20,677 bases of DNA from JAUWQU01 sp964605095 (lineage in GTDB: Bacteria > Planctomycetota > Phycisphaerae > SM23-33). Shown here piece after piece: positions 6,161 through 11,642 of the stretch; the first letter of the stretch is position 1, and every line of letters starts with the position of its first letter. Made by a program: the position numbers and the translations under genes. The stretch is taken from positions 1 to 20,677 of the forward strand of contig CAZSBS010000058.1 of the NCBI GenBank assembly GCA_964605095.1, given 5' to 3'. The notes under the pieces are model-generated. The model did no database searches. It had not been told where the DNA came from and saw only the letters and a program-made list of their open reading frames with translations.

Positions 6161-7432
6161 GTGATGCCCTGGGTATGGGTCGTGGCCGCGTCGGCGGTGT
6201 TGTCGTGCTTCTTCGCGCTGGTGAGCTACTCCTTGCGCGTCTGGCGGCGAGCGCCGCTGGAGGACGCCTTCGCCGGAACCGGCGGCAAGGCGAAGCTGGA
6301 ATTGCTGGAGAAGAACCTCTCAGCCCTCCGCTGGACGATGTCGTTCTGCCGGTCCTTGTCCAACGTCGTGCTGACCATCGCCCTGATGAAGGCCTTCGGC
6401 GTCCTGGTCGGCATCGGCTGGGGGCTTGTCGCGTCCGTACTGGTGGCGATGGGAATCATCGCGGTCTTCAGCATAGCTATCCCGCAGGTCTGGGCGTCGT
6501 ATGCCGGCGAGAAGGTGCTCCGCTCCACGCTGGGAATCCAAATGGCGATCCGGTACGTCTTCTACCCCGTCGCGGCGGTGATGAACGCGTTCGACCTGCC
6601 CATCCGCCGGCTCAGTGGAGTGGCTGCCGACGCAGCCGACGGCGAGTCCGCCAAGGCTGAGATCCTCCAGGCCGCCAGCGAAGGCGCCGCCGAGGGCGCC
6701 GTCGACGCCGAGGAAGTCGACATGATCGAGTCCGTAATGGAGTTCGGCGAAACCCGCGCCGCCGAGATCATGACGCCGCGCACCGAACTCTTCGCCATCC
6801 CCGCCGACATGCCCTGGCCAATGGCGACCGAACAAGTCGTCGCCGCCGGACACTCCCGAGTGCCCGTCTACGAGCGGGACATGGACAACATCATCGGTGT
6901 GCTCTACGCGAAAGACCTGCTCCGGCTGGTCGGCCAGGACAAGGACATGCCGCTTCGCGAGATCATCCGCAAGCCGTTCTTCGTGCCGGAAACCAAGCCG
7001 CTGGACGACCTTCTGCGAGACTTCAAACGCCTCAAGGTCCACATGGCGATCATCCTGGACGAGTACGGCGGCACGGCCGGAATATGCACCGTCGAGGACC
7101 TGCTCGAGCAGATCGTCGGCGAGATCTCCGACGAGTACGACCGCGACGAGCCGGAGGAGATTAAGCGCATCAGCGACACAGCCGTCGAGATCGACTCGCG
7201 AATGTACGTCGATGACCTCAACGACGCCCTTGGCCTGGAGCTGCCCGAGGACGAGGACTACGACACCGTCGCGGGGTTCGTGTTCTCCGAACTGGGCTAT
7301 ATCCCGCGGGTTGGCGAGAAGGTCGAGGCGCACGGGGCGCGGTTCAGCGTACTGGCGGCCGACGAACGAAAGATCATCCGCCTGCGGGTCGAGCGGCTTG
7401 CCAAGCCCCCCGGCGGGCAGGCCGGGAACTAG
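6161..7432 (+). CDS. CNNM-domain membrane protein with paired CBS domains and CorC/HlyC domain
   Basis: Member of the CorC/HlyC (CNNM, DUF21) family of inner-membrane proteins tied to magnesium/cobalt efflux; the cargo here is unproven. 423 aa. A membrane domain (residues about 4-145) has hydrophobic segments at about 4-25, 60-83 and 87-110, then IPQVWASYAGEKV, matching the family's PK-like motif. A linker rich in Ala and Glu leads to the CBS pair (about 200-325; EIMTPRTEL opens CBS1, HSRVPVYERD follows, and LDEYGGTAGICTVEDLLEQI closes CBS2), which binds adenine nucleotides in relatives. The C-terminal CorC_HlyC domain is about 336-415. The first helix lacks the acidic residue of the usual FSxxExA motif. 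The start is GTG 6161 (GGGAGG 11 nt upstream) or ATG 6164. recO follows on the same strand. Confidence 0.88.
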   Translation: MMPWVWVVAASAVLSCFFALVSYSLRVWRRAPLEDAFAGTGGKAKLELLEKNLSALRWTMSFCRSLSNVVLTIALMKAFGVLVGIGWGLVASVLVAMGIIAVFSIAIPQVWASYAGEKVLRSTLGIQMAIRYVFYPVAAVMNAFDLPIRRLSGVAADAADGESAKAEILQAASEGAAEGAVDAEEVDMIESVMEFGETRAAEIMTPRTELFAIPADMPWPMATEQVVAAGHSRVPVYERDMDNIIGVLYAKDLLRLVGQDKDMPLREIIRKPFFVPETKPLDDLLRDFKRLKVHMAIILDEYGGTAGICTVEDLLEQIVGEISDEYDRDEPEEIKRISDTAVEIDSRMYVDDLNDALGLELPEDEDYDTVAGFVFSELGYIPRVGEKVEAHGARFSVLAADERKIIRLRVERLAKPPGGQAGN

Positions 7433-7438
7433 GAACCG

Positions 7439-7467
7439 GTAGCCTGTAGCCAGTAGCGGTAGCCGGT
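7439..7467 (+). repeat. Heptamer array, GGTAGCC family (left arm of an inverted pair)
   Basis: Units read GGTAGCC, TGTAGCC, AGTAGC (one base short), GGTAGCC, then GG. It starts 6 bp after the CNNM stop codon and is answered by an inverted array of the same word at 7565-7593. Confidence 0.7.
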
Positions 7468-7520
7468 TTAGAAGGCAAGCCAATTTGCGGCCCTGTTCAA
7501 AGGCGGCGCCTTTAGAGAAT

Positions 7521-7538
7521 CTATGGGATCCATGGAGA
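7521..7538 (+). repeat. Two nonamer units related to 4093-4122
   Basis: CTATGGGAT followed by CCATGGAGA resembles the YATAGGWCC nonamers. The match is short and could be partly chance, but it lies between two heptamer arrays. Confidence 0.35.
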
Positions 7539-7564
7539 CTGTCGCTGCCGGCTCTGCCTCTTAC

Positions 7565-7593
7565 CCGGCCACCGGCTACGGGCTACCGGCTAC
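7565..7593 (-). repeat. Heptamer array, GGTAGCC family (right, inverted arm)
   Basis: On the plus strand the units read CCGGCCA, CCGGCTA, CGGGCTA, CCGGCTA, then C; on the minus strand they are TAGCCGG-type units like those at 7439-7467. The two arms flank about 100 bp and could fold into one long hairpin in the cnnm-recO transcript. Confidence 0.7.
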
Positions 7594-7637
7594 TTCCTGC
7601 TGGCCCAGCGTACACAAACCGGAAAGATGATCCGCCA

Positions 7638-8390
7638 ATGCAGCAGCGCGACTCAGCCATCTGCCTGCGAACGACTGACTACAGCGAGACGTCGCAGATC
7701 GTCCATTTGCTGGGCCGGACATCCGGCGTGCTTCGCCTGATGGCCAAGGGCTCCAAGCGAAAAAAGAGCAGCTCCGGCGGCGCGATCGACCTCATGAGCG
7801 AGGGCGACCTGGTGTACATCCCGCACCCGGCCGGGTCGCTGGGAACGCTTGTCGAGTTCACCGAGACTCACTCCCACTCCGCGCTGCGAACCGGCGCGGC
7901 CAGGCTCAACACGGGCCTGTATATGATCGAGCTTGCGGGTGCCCTGCTGGCCGAGGCGGACCCGCACCCGGAAGTCTTCGACCTGCTGCACAACGCCCTG
8001 GCAAGGCTCGGCGAGCCCGATGCCCCAGTCCCGGCCGTGCTGGCATGGTTCCAGTGGCGGACGCTGCAACGTGCCGGCCTGCGCGGCGACCTTACCGCCT
8101 GCGCCGCCTGCGGGCGCCACGTCGGGCCCGCCTCGCGCGGGGCGTACTTCTCGTCGAGCGAAGGCGGGCTGGTCTGCTCCGCGTGCGAAGCCAGCGTGGC
8201 GGAAAAGCACCGCCTCGACCACGCCGCCCTTGCCGGCCTGGACGCACTCACCGCCGTCGCGGCCGGGCGAAAAACCCCCCTGCCCGACAACCAGGCCCAC
8301 GCCGTCAACCGGATGCTCGCCTACCACGTCGCCAACCAACTAGGCAAACCGCTGAAGATGGCGAGGTATGCGATAGAGGCGGGGAGATGA
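7638..8390 (+). CDS. recO: DNA repair protein RecO
   Basis: Recombination mediator that, with RecR, loads RecA onto SSB-coated single-stranded DNA in the RecF pathway. 250 aa, a normal length. The N-terminal OB fold is visible (residues about 5-80: AICLRTTDYSETSQIVHLLG, GVLRLMAKGSKRKKSS), followed by a helical domain and a zinc-finger pair, C155/C158 (CAAC) and C180/C183 (CSAC). I chose the ATG at 7638 because it starts right at the OB fold; the open frame extends back to 7485, but that stretch covers the repeat-laden intergenic region and has no RecO similarity. The ribosome binding site is weak (GGAAAG, 7621-7626). It probably shares a transcript with the CNNM gene, separated by a 205-bp gap holding inverted heptamer arrays. 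Confidence 0.92.
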   Translation: MQQRDSAICLRTTDYSETSQIVHLLGRTSGVLRLMAKGSKRKKSSSGGAIDLMSEGDLVYIPHPAGSLGTLVEFTETHSHSALRTGAARLNTGLYMIELAGALLAEADPHPEVFDLLHNALARLGEPDAPVPAVLAWFQWRTLQRAGLRGDLTACAACGRHVGPASRGAYFSSSEGGLVCSACEASVAEKHRLDHAALAGLDALTAVAAGRKTPLPDNQAHAVNRMLAYHVANQLGKPLKMARYAIEAGR

Positions 8391-8405
8391 GGAAGAGAAG
8401 GCAGT

Positions 8406-8465
8406 AGTAGTTGGTAGATAGGGAGTAGGGGGAAAGCAAACGGCGGAACCTGGAACCAGGAACAC
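8406..8465 (+). repeat. Two short heptamer runs after recO (AGTAGTT-like and GGAACCT)
   Basis: The first run reads AGTAGTT, GGTAGAT, AGGGAGT (8406-8426) and is degenerate. The second reads GGAACCT, GGAACCA, GGAACAC (8445-8465) and is clean. They start 15 bp after the recO stop codon. Confidence 0.55.
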
Positions 8466-8504
8466 GGTATTTGGGAAAGACGGGAACGGCACCTGACAAT
8501 GATA

Positions 8505-8599
8505 GGCCCGACGGGCCGACAGCATTTAGCCTGGGGTGACCGAAGGGAACCCCCGGAACCGATCCCCAAAGAACCAGAGCCCCATCGGGGCGGCGCTGT
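8505..8599. repeat. Compound palindromic element, possible three-way junction
   Basis: A hairpin GGCCC/GGGCC (8505-8517) is followed by an outer stem ACAGC (8519-8523) with GCTGT (8595-8599) that encloses two hairpins: CCTGGGGT (8530-8537) with ACCCCCGG (8549-8556), one mismatch, and GCCCC/GGGGC (8579-8591) with an ATC loop. I recall similar dispersed intergenic sequences in planctomycete genomes, but this was not searched. It could act as DNA or as RNA. Confidence 0.55.
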
Positions 8600-8624
8600 A
8601 TCTACGGTCTAGGGGGCGATGCTC

Positions 8625-9155
8625 CTACTCCCTGGCCTCGCGCACTCGGTCATAGGCGGCGAAGGGCTGGTTGTTGAAGTCCCCGCCGACGAAGAGCAGG
8701 TCGTTGGCCTTGTCCTTGGCCGGCACGATCACGAGGTTGAACGACTCGGCGTCGCCCAGTGGGTCGTCCCTGGTGGGGCGGAAGTACACCAGGTGCGGAT
8801 TGCCCTTGTGGCTTACGAGTAGGAAAGGCCGCTCCTGGCCGTCGCCGCGGCCGCTCTTGAACGTCCCGGCCATGTACACCTGCTTGTCCTTGAGGAAGTC
8901 GTTGTACTTCTCCGGGATTTTCGCGGCCACGGTCGGGTCCGAGCGGAACTCGTAGGAGTTCTTGGCCATGCTCTCGGCCGTCTTGGCATCAAACAGCCGG
9001 GCGGTCAGTTCGGCGTTCAGTTTCCACTTGCCTTCCAGCCGGCCGGCAACGACGTTCTCCTTGTCCGGCTCGACCCGCAGGGCCGCCCACGCGACCACGG
9101 CAACGGAAAGCAAGAGCGAGACCCCGAACACTGCCGCGATGACTTTGCATTTCAT
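8625..9155 (-). CDS. Small exported or membrane-anchored protein of unknown function
   Basis: I do not recognise this 176-aa protein. It opens MKCKVIAAVFGVSLLLSVAV, a signal peptide or single N-terminal anchor, then LRVEPDKENVVAGRLEGKWK. The mature part looks like a compact alpha/beta or beta-rich domain, with strands such as KQVYMAGTFKSG, RPFLLVSHKGNPHLVYF, FNLVIVPAKDKANDLLFVGG. The GRLEGKWKLN segment near the start resembles the opening strand of lipocalin-like folds, but that is a loose resemblance. The ATG at 9153-9155 is preferred over the longer open frame (to 9269) because GGGAAG lies just upstream and the signal sequence begins there. It is transcribed away from the TPR-lptE operon. 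Between it and recO lie repeats and palindromes. Confidence 0.75.
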   Translation of the reverse strand: MKCKVIAAVFGVSLLLSVAVVAWAALRVEPDKENVVAGRLEGKWKLNAELTARLFDAKTAESMAKNSYEFRSDPTVAAKIPEKYNDFLKDKQVYMAGTFKSGRGDGQERPFLLVSHKGNPHLVYFRPTRDDPLGDAESFNLVIVPAKDKANDLLFVGGDFNNQPFAAYDRVREARE

Positions 9156-9216
9156 TGTCTTCCCTTTCGCAAGGATCCGAGACTTCCCAAATGGCTGTCT
9201 GGTCCCCATGCCAGAA

Positions 9217-9244
9217 AGGATAACACCGTGACACGGGGATTCAA
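9217..9244 (-). promoter_or_regulatory. Candidate promoter of the small exported protein
   Basis: On the minus strand TTGAAT (9244-9239), a 16-nt spacer and TATCCT (9222-9217) fit a sigma70-type promoter, each box four of six to consensus. The start would be near 9210, about 55 nt before the ATG. Confidence 0.35.
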
Positions 9245-9347
9245 TGGAAAAGGCTCGCCTGAACCCCACCGCCCTCCTGTAGCCCGGCGGGGATAACGCC
9301 CCACGGCGTCACTACGAACGGCCGCCACGGTTTCGGTCGTCGTTTTC

Positions 9348-9375
9348 TTGCAGCCTGGGCGGCGGTTCGTATAAT
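9348..9375 (+). promoter_or_regulatory. Promoter of the TPR-lptE operon
   Basis: A perfect TATAAT -10 box (9370-9375) has TTGCAG (9348-9353) 16 nt upstream as a -35 box. The start would be near 9382 and give a leader of about 136 nt that includes the heptamer array at 9452-9500. This is the clearest -10 in the window. Confidence 0.6.
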
Positions 9376-9451
9376 GGTGGTTTGCCGGCGGGCGGTTCGT
9401 GCGCGTGCCGAGAGGCCGCGGCCGGCCACAGCGTGCCCCGTCCGATGACTG

Positions 9452-9500
9452 GGCATTCGGCATTCGGCACTTGCCGTTTGGCATTGAACATTGGGCCTTT
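9452..9500 (+). repeat. Heptamer array, GGCATTS family, in the leader of the TPR gene
   Basis: Seven units in phase: GGCATTC, GGCATTC, GGCACTT, GCCGTTT, GGCATTG, AACATTG, GGCCTTT. It ends 6 bp before the AGGA ribosome binding site. The word and the position just before a start codon echo the galM array at 4652-4781. Confidence 0.75.
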
Positions 9501-9517
9501 GCCCCAGGACCAACGAG

Positions 9518-10894
9518 ATGATAATAAAGCACTTGCACGGTTTTTTTGCCACGTCCGCCGCGACGGCCCTGGCTGCCCTTGCCGCGACGATGCTGCTGGC
9601 CGGGCTGGCAGGCGGGCAGGCATCGGCGGATGAGTTCATCCTCAAGGACGGCAAGTGGGTGACGGCGCCCAAGCCCGCCAAGGGGACGATCGAGGGCGAA
9701 CTGGCGCTGATCAGCCAGCAGATTCAAGAGAAGAACTTCAAGACCGCCCGCGCCTCAGCCGACGCGTTCCTCAAGGACCACCCCGACAGCCCATCGTGCG
9801 AGGAGGCCATGCTGCTGGGCGCCCAGGCCGAGCTGGACAACGGGATGTACTACCAGGCATTCGAGCGGCTCGAGGCCATGCTCGCCAAGTACCCCAACGG
9901 CCTATTCCTCGAGCGGGCGCTTACCCGCGAGATGGAAGTCGCCAATGCCTTCCTGGCCGGCAAGAAACGTCTCGTGGGCAGAGTGCTCCGCCTCCCAGCC
10001 ACCGACGAGGGGCTGACCATCCTCCGCAAGATCTCCGAGCACGCACCCGGCACGGACATCGCCGAGCGGGCCATACTGCGGATCGGCGAGTACCACTTCC
10101 AGCAGAAGAATTACCGCGACTCCGCCGATGCCTACGACGAGTTCCTGGCGCTGAACCCCAAGAGCGCCCGCGTGCCGCACACAATGGCCCTGGCAGCCCA
10201 GTCGATGTACGAGTCGTTCAAGGGCGTGCCCTACGACGAGACTCCGCTGGTCGAGGCCGAGGCGCGGTACAAGGCCCTGATAGCCCAGTACCCCGACGAG
10301 GCCCGCAAGTGCCGCGCCGCCGACATGGTCCGCGAGATCGTCACCATTCGCGGCGAGCGGGCCTACGAGACGGCGAAGTTTTACGAGCGCACGGGCCGGC
10401 CTAAGTCGGCGATTTTCTACTACCGGCAGGTGGCGGAGGAGTTCCCCTCGACGGTCTGGGCGTCCGAGGCAAGGACTAAGGTCGGCGTGGCGCCGAGGCG
10501 CCCGTCGGCAAAGCCGGCGGCTGAGGAGGCAAAGCCCGCGACGGTCGAGGTAAAGGCCACTGACGCGCCGAAGGGCATGACGGAGGTAGAGTTCGGACAG
10601 GGCAAGCCCGCGGTTGAAGAGGCAAAACCCGCGCCGGCCAAGGAAAGGCCCGCGCCGGCCGGCATGACGGAGGTAAAGTTCGGACAGGACAAGCCCGCGG
10701 CGGCCATGGTCGAGCGGGAGATGATCATCAAGTCCGAGCCAACGACATCACCCGCGGTGCCGCCCTCGACGCAGCCGGCGCCTGAGCCGGCGGCCCAGGA
10801 CAAACCCGCCACCACGGCGCCGGCCGGGCCGGTGGACCTGGAAGGGCTCACCAACCCAACCGCCAATCCAAGCTCGAAGGGGCAGTCGAAATGA
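9518..10894 (+). CDS. Exported BamD-like TPR protein with Pro/Ala-rich tail
   Basis: Probable periplasmic TPR protein of 458 aa resembling the BamD/YfiO outer membrane assembly factor. The signal peptide spans residues 1-37 (hydrophobic core ALAALAATMLLAGLAG, cleavage after ASA); no lipobox cysteine, unlike classical BamD. TPR-like helical repeats run from about 55 to 325, including KNFKTARASADAFLKDHPDS, YYQAFERLEAMLAKYPNGLF, KNYRDSADAYDEFLALNPKS and GRPKSAIFYYRQVAEEFPST. The tail from about 326 on is Pro/Ala/Lys-rich and holds two copies of GMTEVxFGQxKPA (from 353 and 382, 29 residues apart). I chose ATG 9518 because AGGA lies 8 nt upstream; the in-frame TTG at 9491 lies within the heptamer array. 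Its stop overlaps the lptE-like start by 4 bp (ATGA), so the two are translationally coupled. Confidence 0.85.
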   Translation: MIIKHLHGFFATSAATALAALAATMLLAGLAGGQASADEFILKDGKWVTAPKPAKGTIEGELALISQQIQEKNFKTARASADAFLKDHPDSPSCEEAMLLGAQAELDNGMYYQAFERLEAMLAKYPNGLFLERALTREMEVANAFLAGKKRLVGRVLRLPATDEGLTILRKISEHAPGTDIAERAILRIGEYHFQQKNYRDSADAYDEFLALNPKSARVPHTMALAAQSMYESFKGVPYDETPLVEAEARYKALIAQYPDEARKCRAADMVREIVTIRGERAYETAKFYERTGRPKSAIFYYRQVAEEFPSTVWASEARTKVGVAPRRPSAKPAAEEAKPATVEVKATDAPKGMTEVEFGQGKPAVEEAKPAPAKERPAPAGMTEVKFGQDKPAAAMVEREMIIKSEPTTSPAVPPSTQPAPEPAAQDKPATTAPAGPVDLEGLTNPTANPSSKGQSK

Positions 10895-11460
10895 CCATCA
10901 GAACACGCGCAATATTCGAAAGATTCGGAATATTTAAAAAGGCCTGGATATGGTTGTTTGTCGCCTGCGCGGCGGCCTCGGCCGGGGGATGCTCAGCGGA
11001 CCCGACCAAGGGCTACAGCCTCGCCAGCCAGTACGACACCAGCATCAAGACCGTGTGCGTTCCGATCTGGACACGCGGGCGCAACGTCTTTCGTCGCGAC
11101 CTGGAGATGCGTCTGACCGAGGCGGTGGTCAAGAAGATCGAACTCGACACGCCGTACAAGGTGGTTGATAAAAGCCGGGCCGACACCGAGCTGCGCGGCT
11201 CGCTCGACCTTGTCAGCCAGCGGGTGCTCAGCTTCAACCCCGACGACGGCCTGCCGCGCGAGACGGAGATAACCATGTCCGTGTCGTTCACGTGGACGGA
11301 CCTCCGCAGCGGCAAGGCTATCAAGCAGGTCACCAACCTCCGCCAGTCGGCCGTGTACATCCCCCCTTCGCCGCTGAGCGAAGATTTCTTCCAGGGAAGC
11401 GAAGACGTGGTCAACCGCTTGGCCCAGCGGGTCGTAGAACAGATGGAATCCGACTGGTGA
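10891..11460 (+). CDS. LptE-like LPS assembly lipoprotein
   Basis: Probable outer membrane lipoprotein of the LptE family, which plugs the LptD beta barrel and delivers lipopolysaccharide to the outer leaflet. 189 aa. The N-terminus has a basic region, a hydrophobic stretch (AWIWLFVACAAASAGG) and the lipobox AGGC with C34 as the lipidated residue. The mature part begins with GYSLASQYD, the GY start common in LptE proteins, followed by alternating strands and helices: IKTVCVPIWTR, RRDLEMRLTEAVVKKIE, YKVVDKSRADTELRGSLDLVSQRVLS, TMSVSFTWTDLRSGK. A C-terminal helix has the pattern EDVVNRLAQRVVEQMES. The start overlaps the upstream TPR gene by 4 bp. The pairing with a BamD-like protein supports a role in outer membrane biogenesis, and implies this organism has an LPS-type outer membrane. 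LptD is not in the window. Confidence 0.82.
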   Translation: MTIRTRAIFERFGIFKKAWIWLFVACAAASAGGCSADPTKGYSLASQYDTSIKTVCVPIWTRGRNVFRRDLEMRLTEAVVKKIELDTPYKVVDKSRADTELRGSLDLVSQRVLSFNPDDGLPRETEITMSVSFTWTDLRSGKAIKQVTNLRQSAVYIPPSPLSEDFFQGSEDVVNRLAQRVVEQMESDW

Positions 11461-11598
11461 AAAGCCCCGGCCACGCCTGCCCCTGTGGGGCCAGGCCCGG
11501 CCGGGATGGTCAAAGCCGTCCGGGGGCCGCGCGGCGCGGTGTGCTTTCGTCGGCCGGGGGCGAATGCGCATGGTCCGGGCGGGGTATTTCGGCTAAGA

Positions 11599-11607
11599 TG
11601 ATAGAAT
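11599..11607 (+). promoter_or_regulatory. Candidate extended -10 promoter of ftsH
   Basis: TGATAGAAT fits an extended -10 (TGn plus TAGAAT). No clear -35 box is present. Transcription from about 11614 would give a short leader of about 29 nt. The gap upstream (11461-11598) is GC-rich, with one bulged hairpin at 11478-11496 and no U-tract. Confidence 0.4.
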
Positions 11608-11642
11608 GTATGAGTTGCGTTGTTTCGCGGCTATGAGGTCTC

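Noticed and set aside
6320..7483. Long minus-strand open frame of 387 codons opposite the CNNM gene
   Set aside because: It is antisense to a gene with clear CBS and CorC motifs. Long antisense frames are common in high-GC DNA, and its residues (Asp/Val/Leu/His-rich) match no fold.
11478..11496. Intrinsic terminator after the lptE-like gene
   Set aside because: CCTGCCCC/GGGGCCAGG forms a bulged hairpin but no U-tract follows on either strand.
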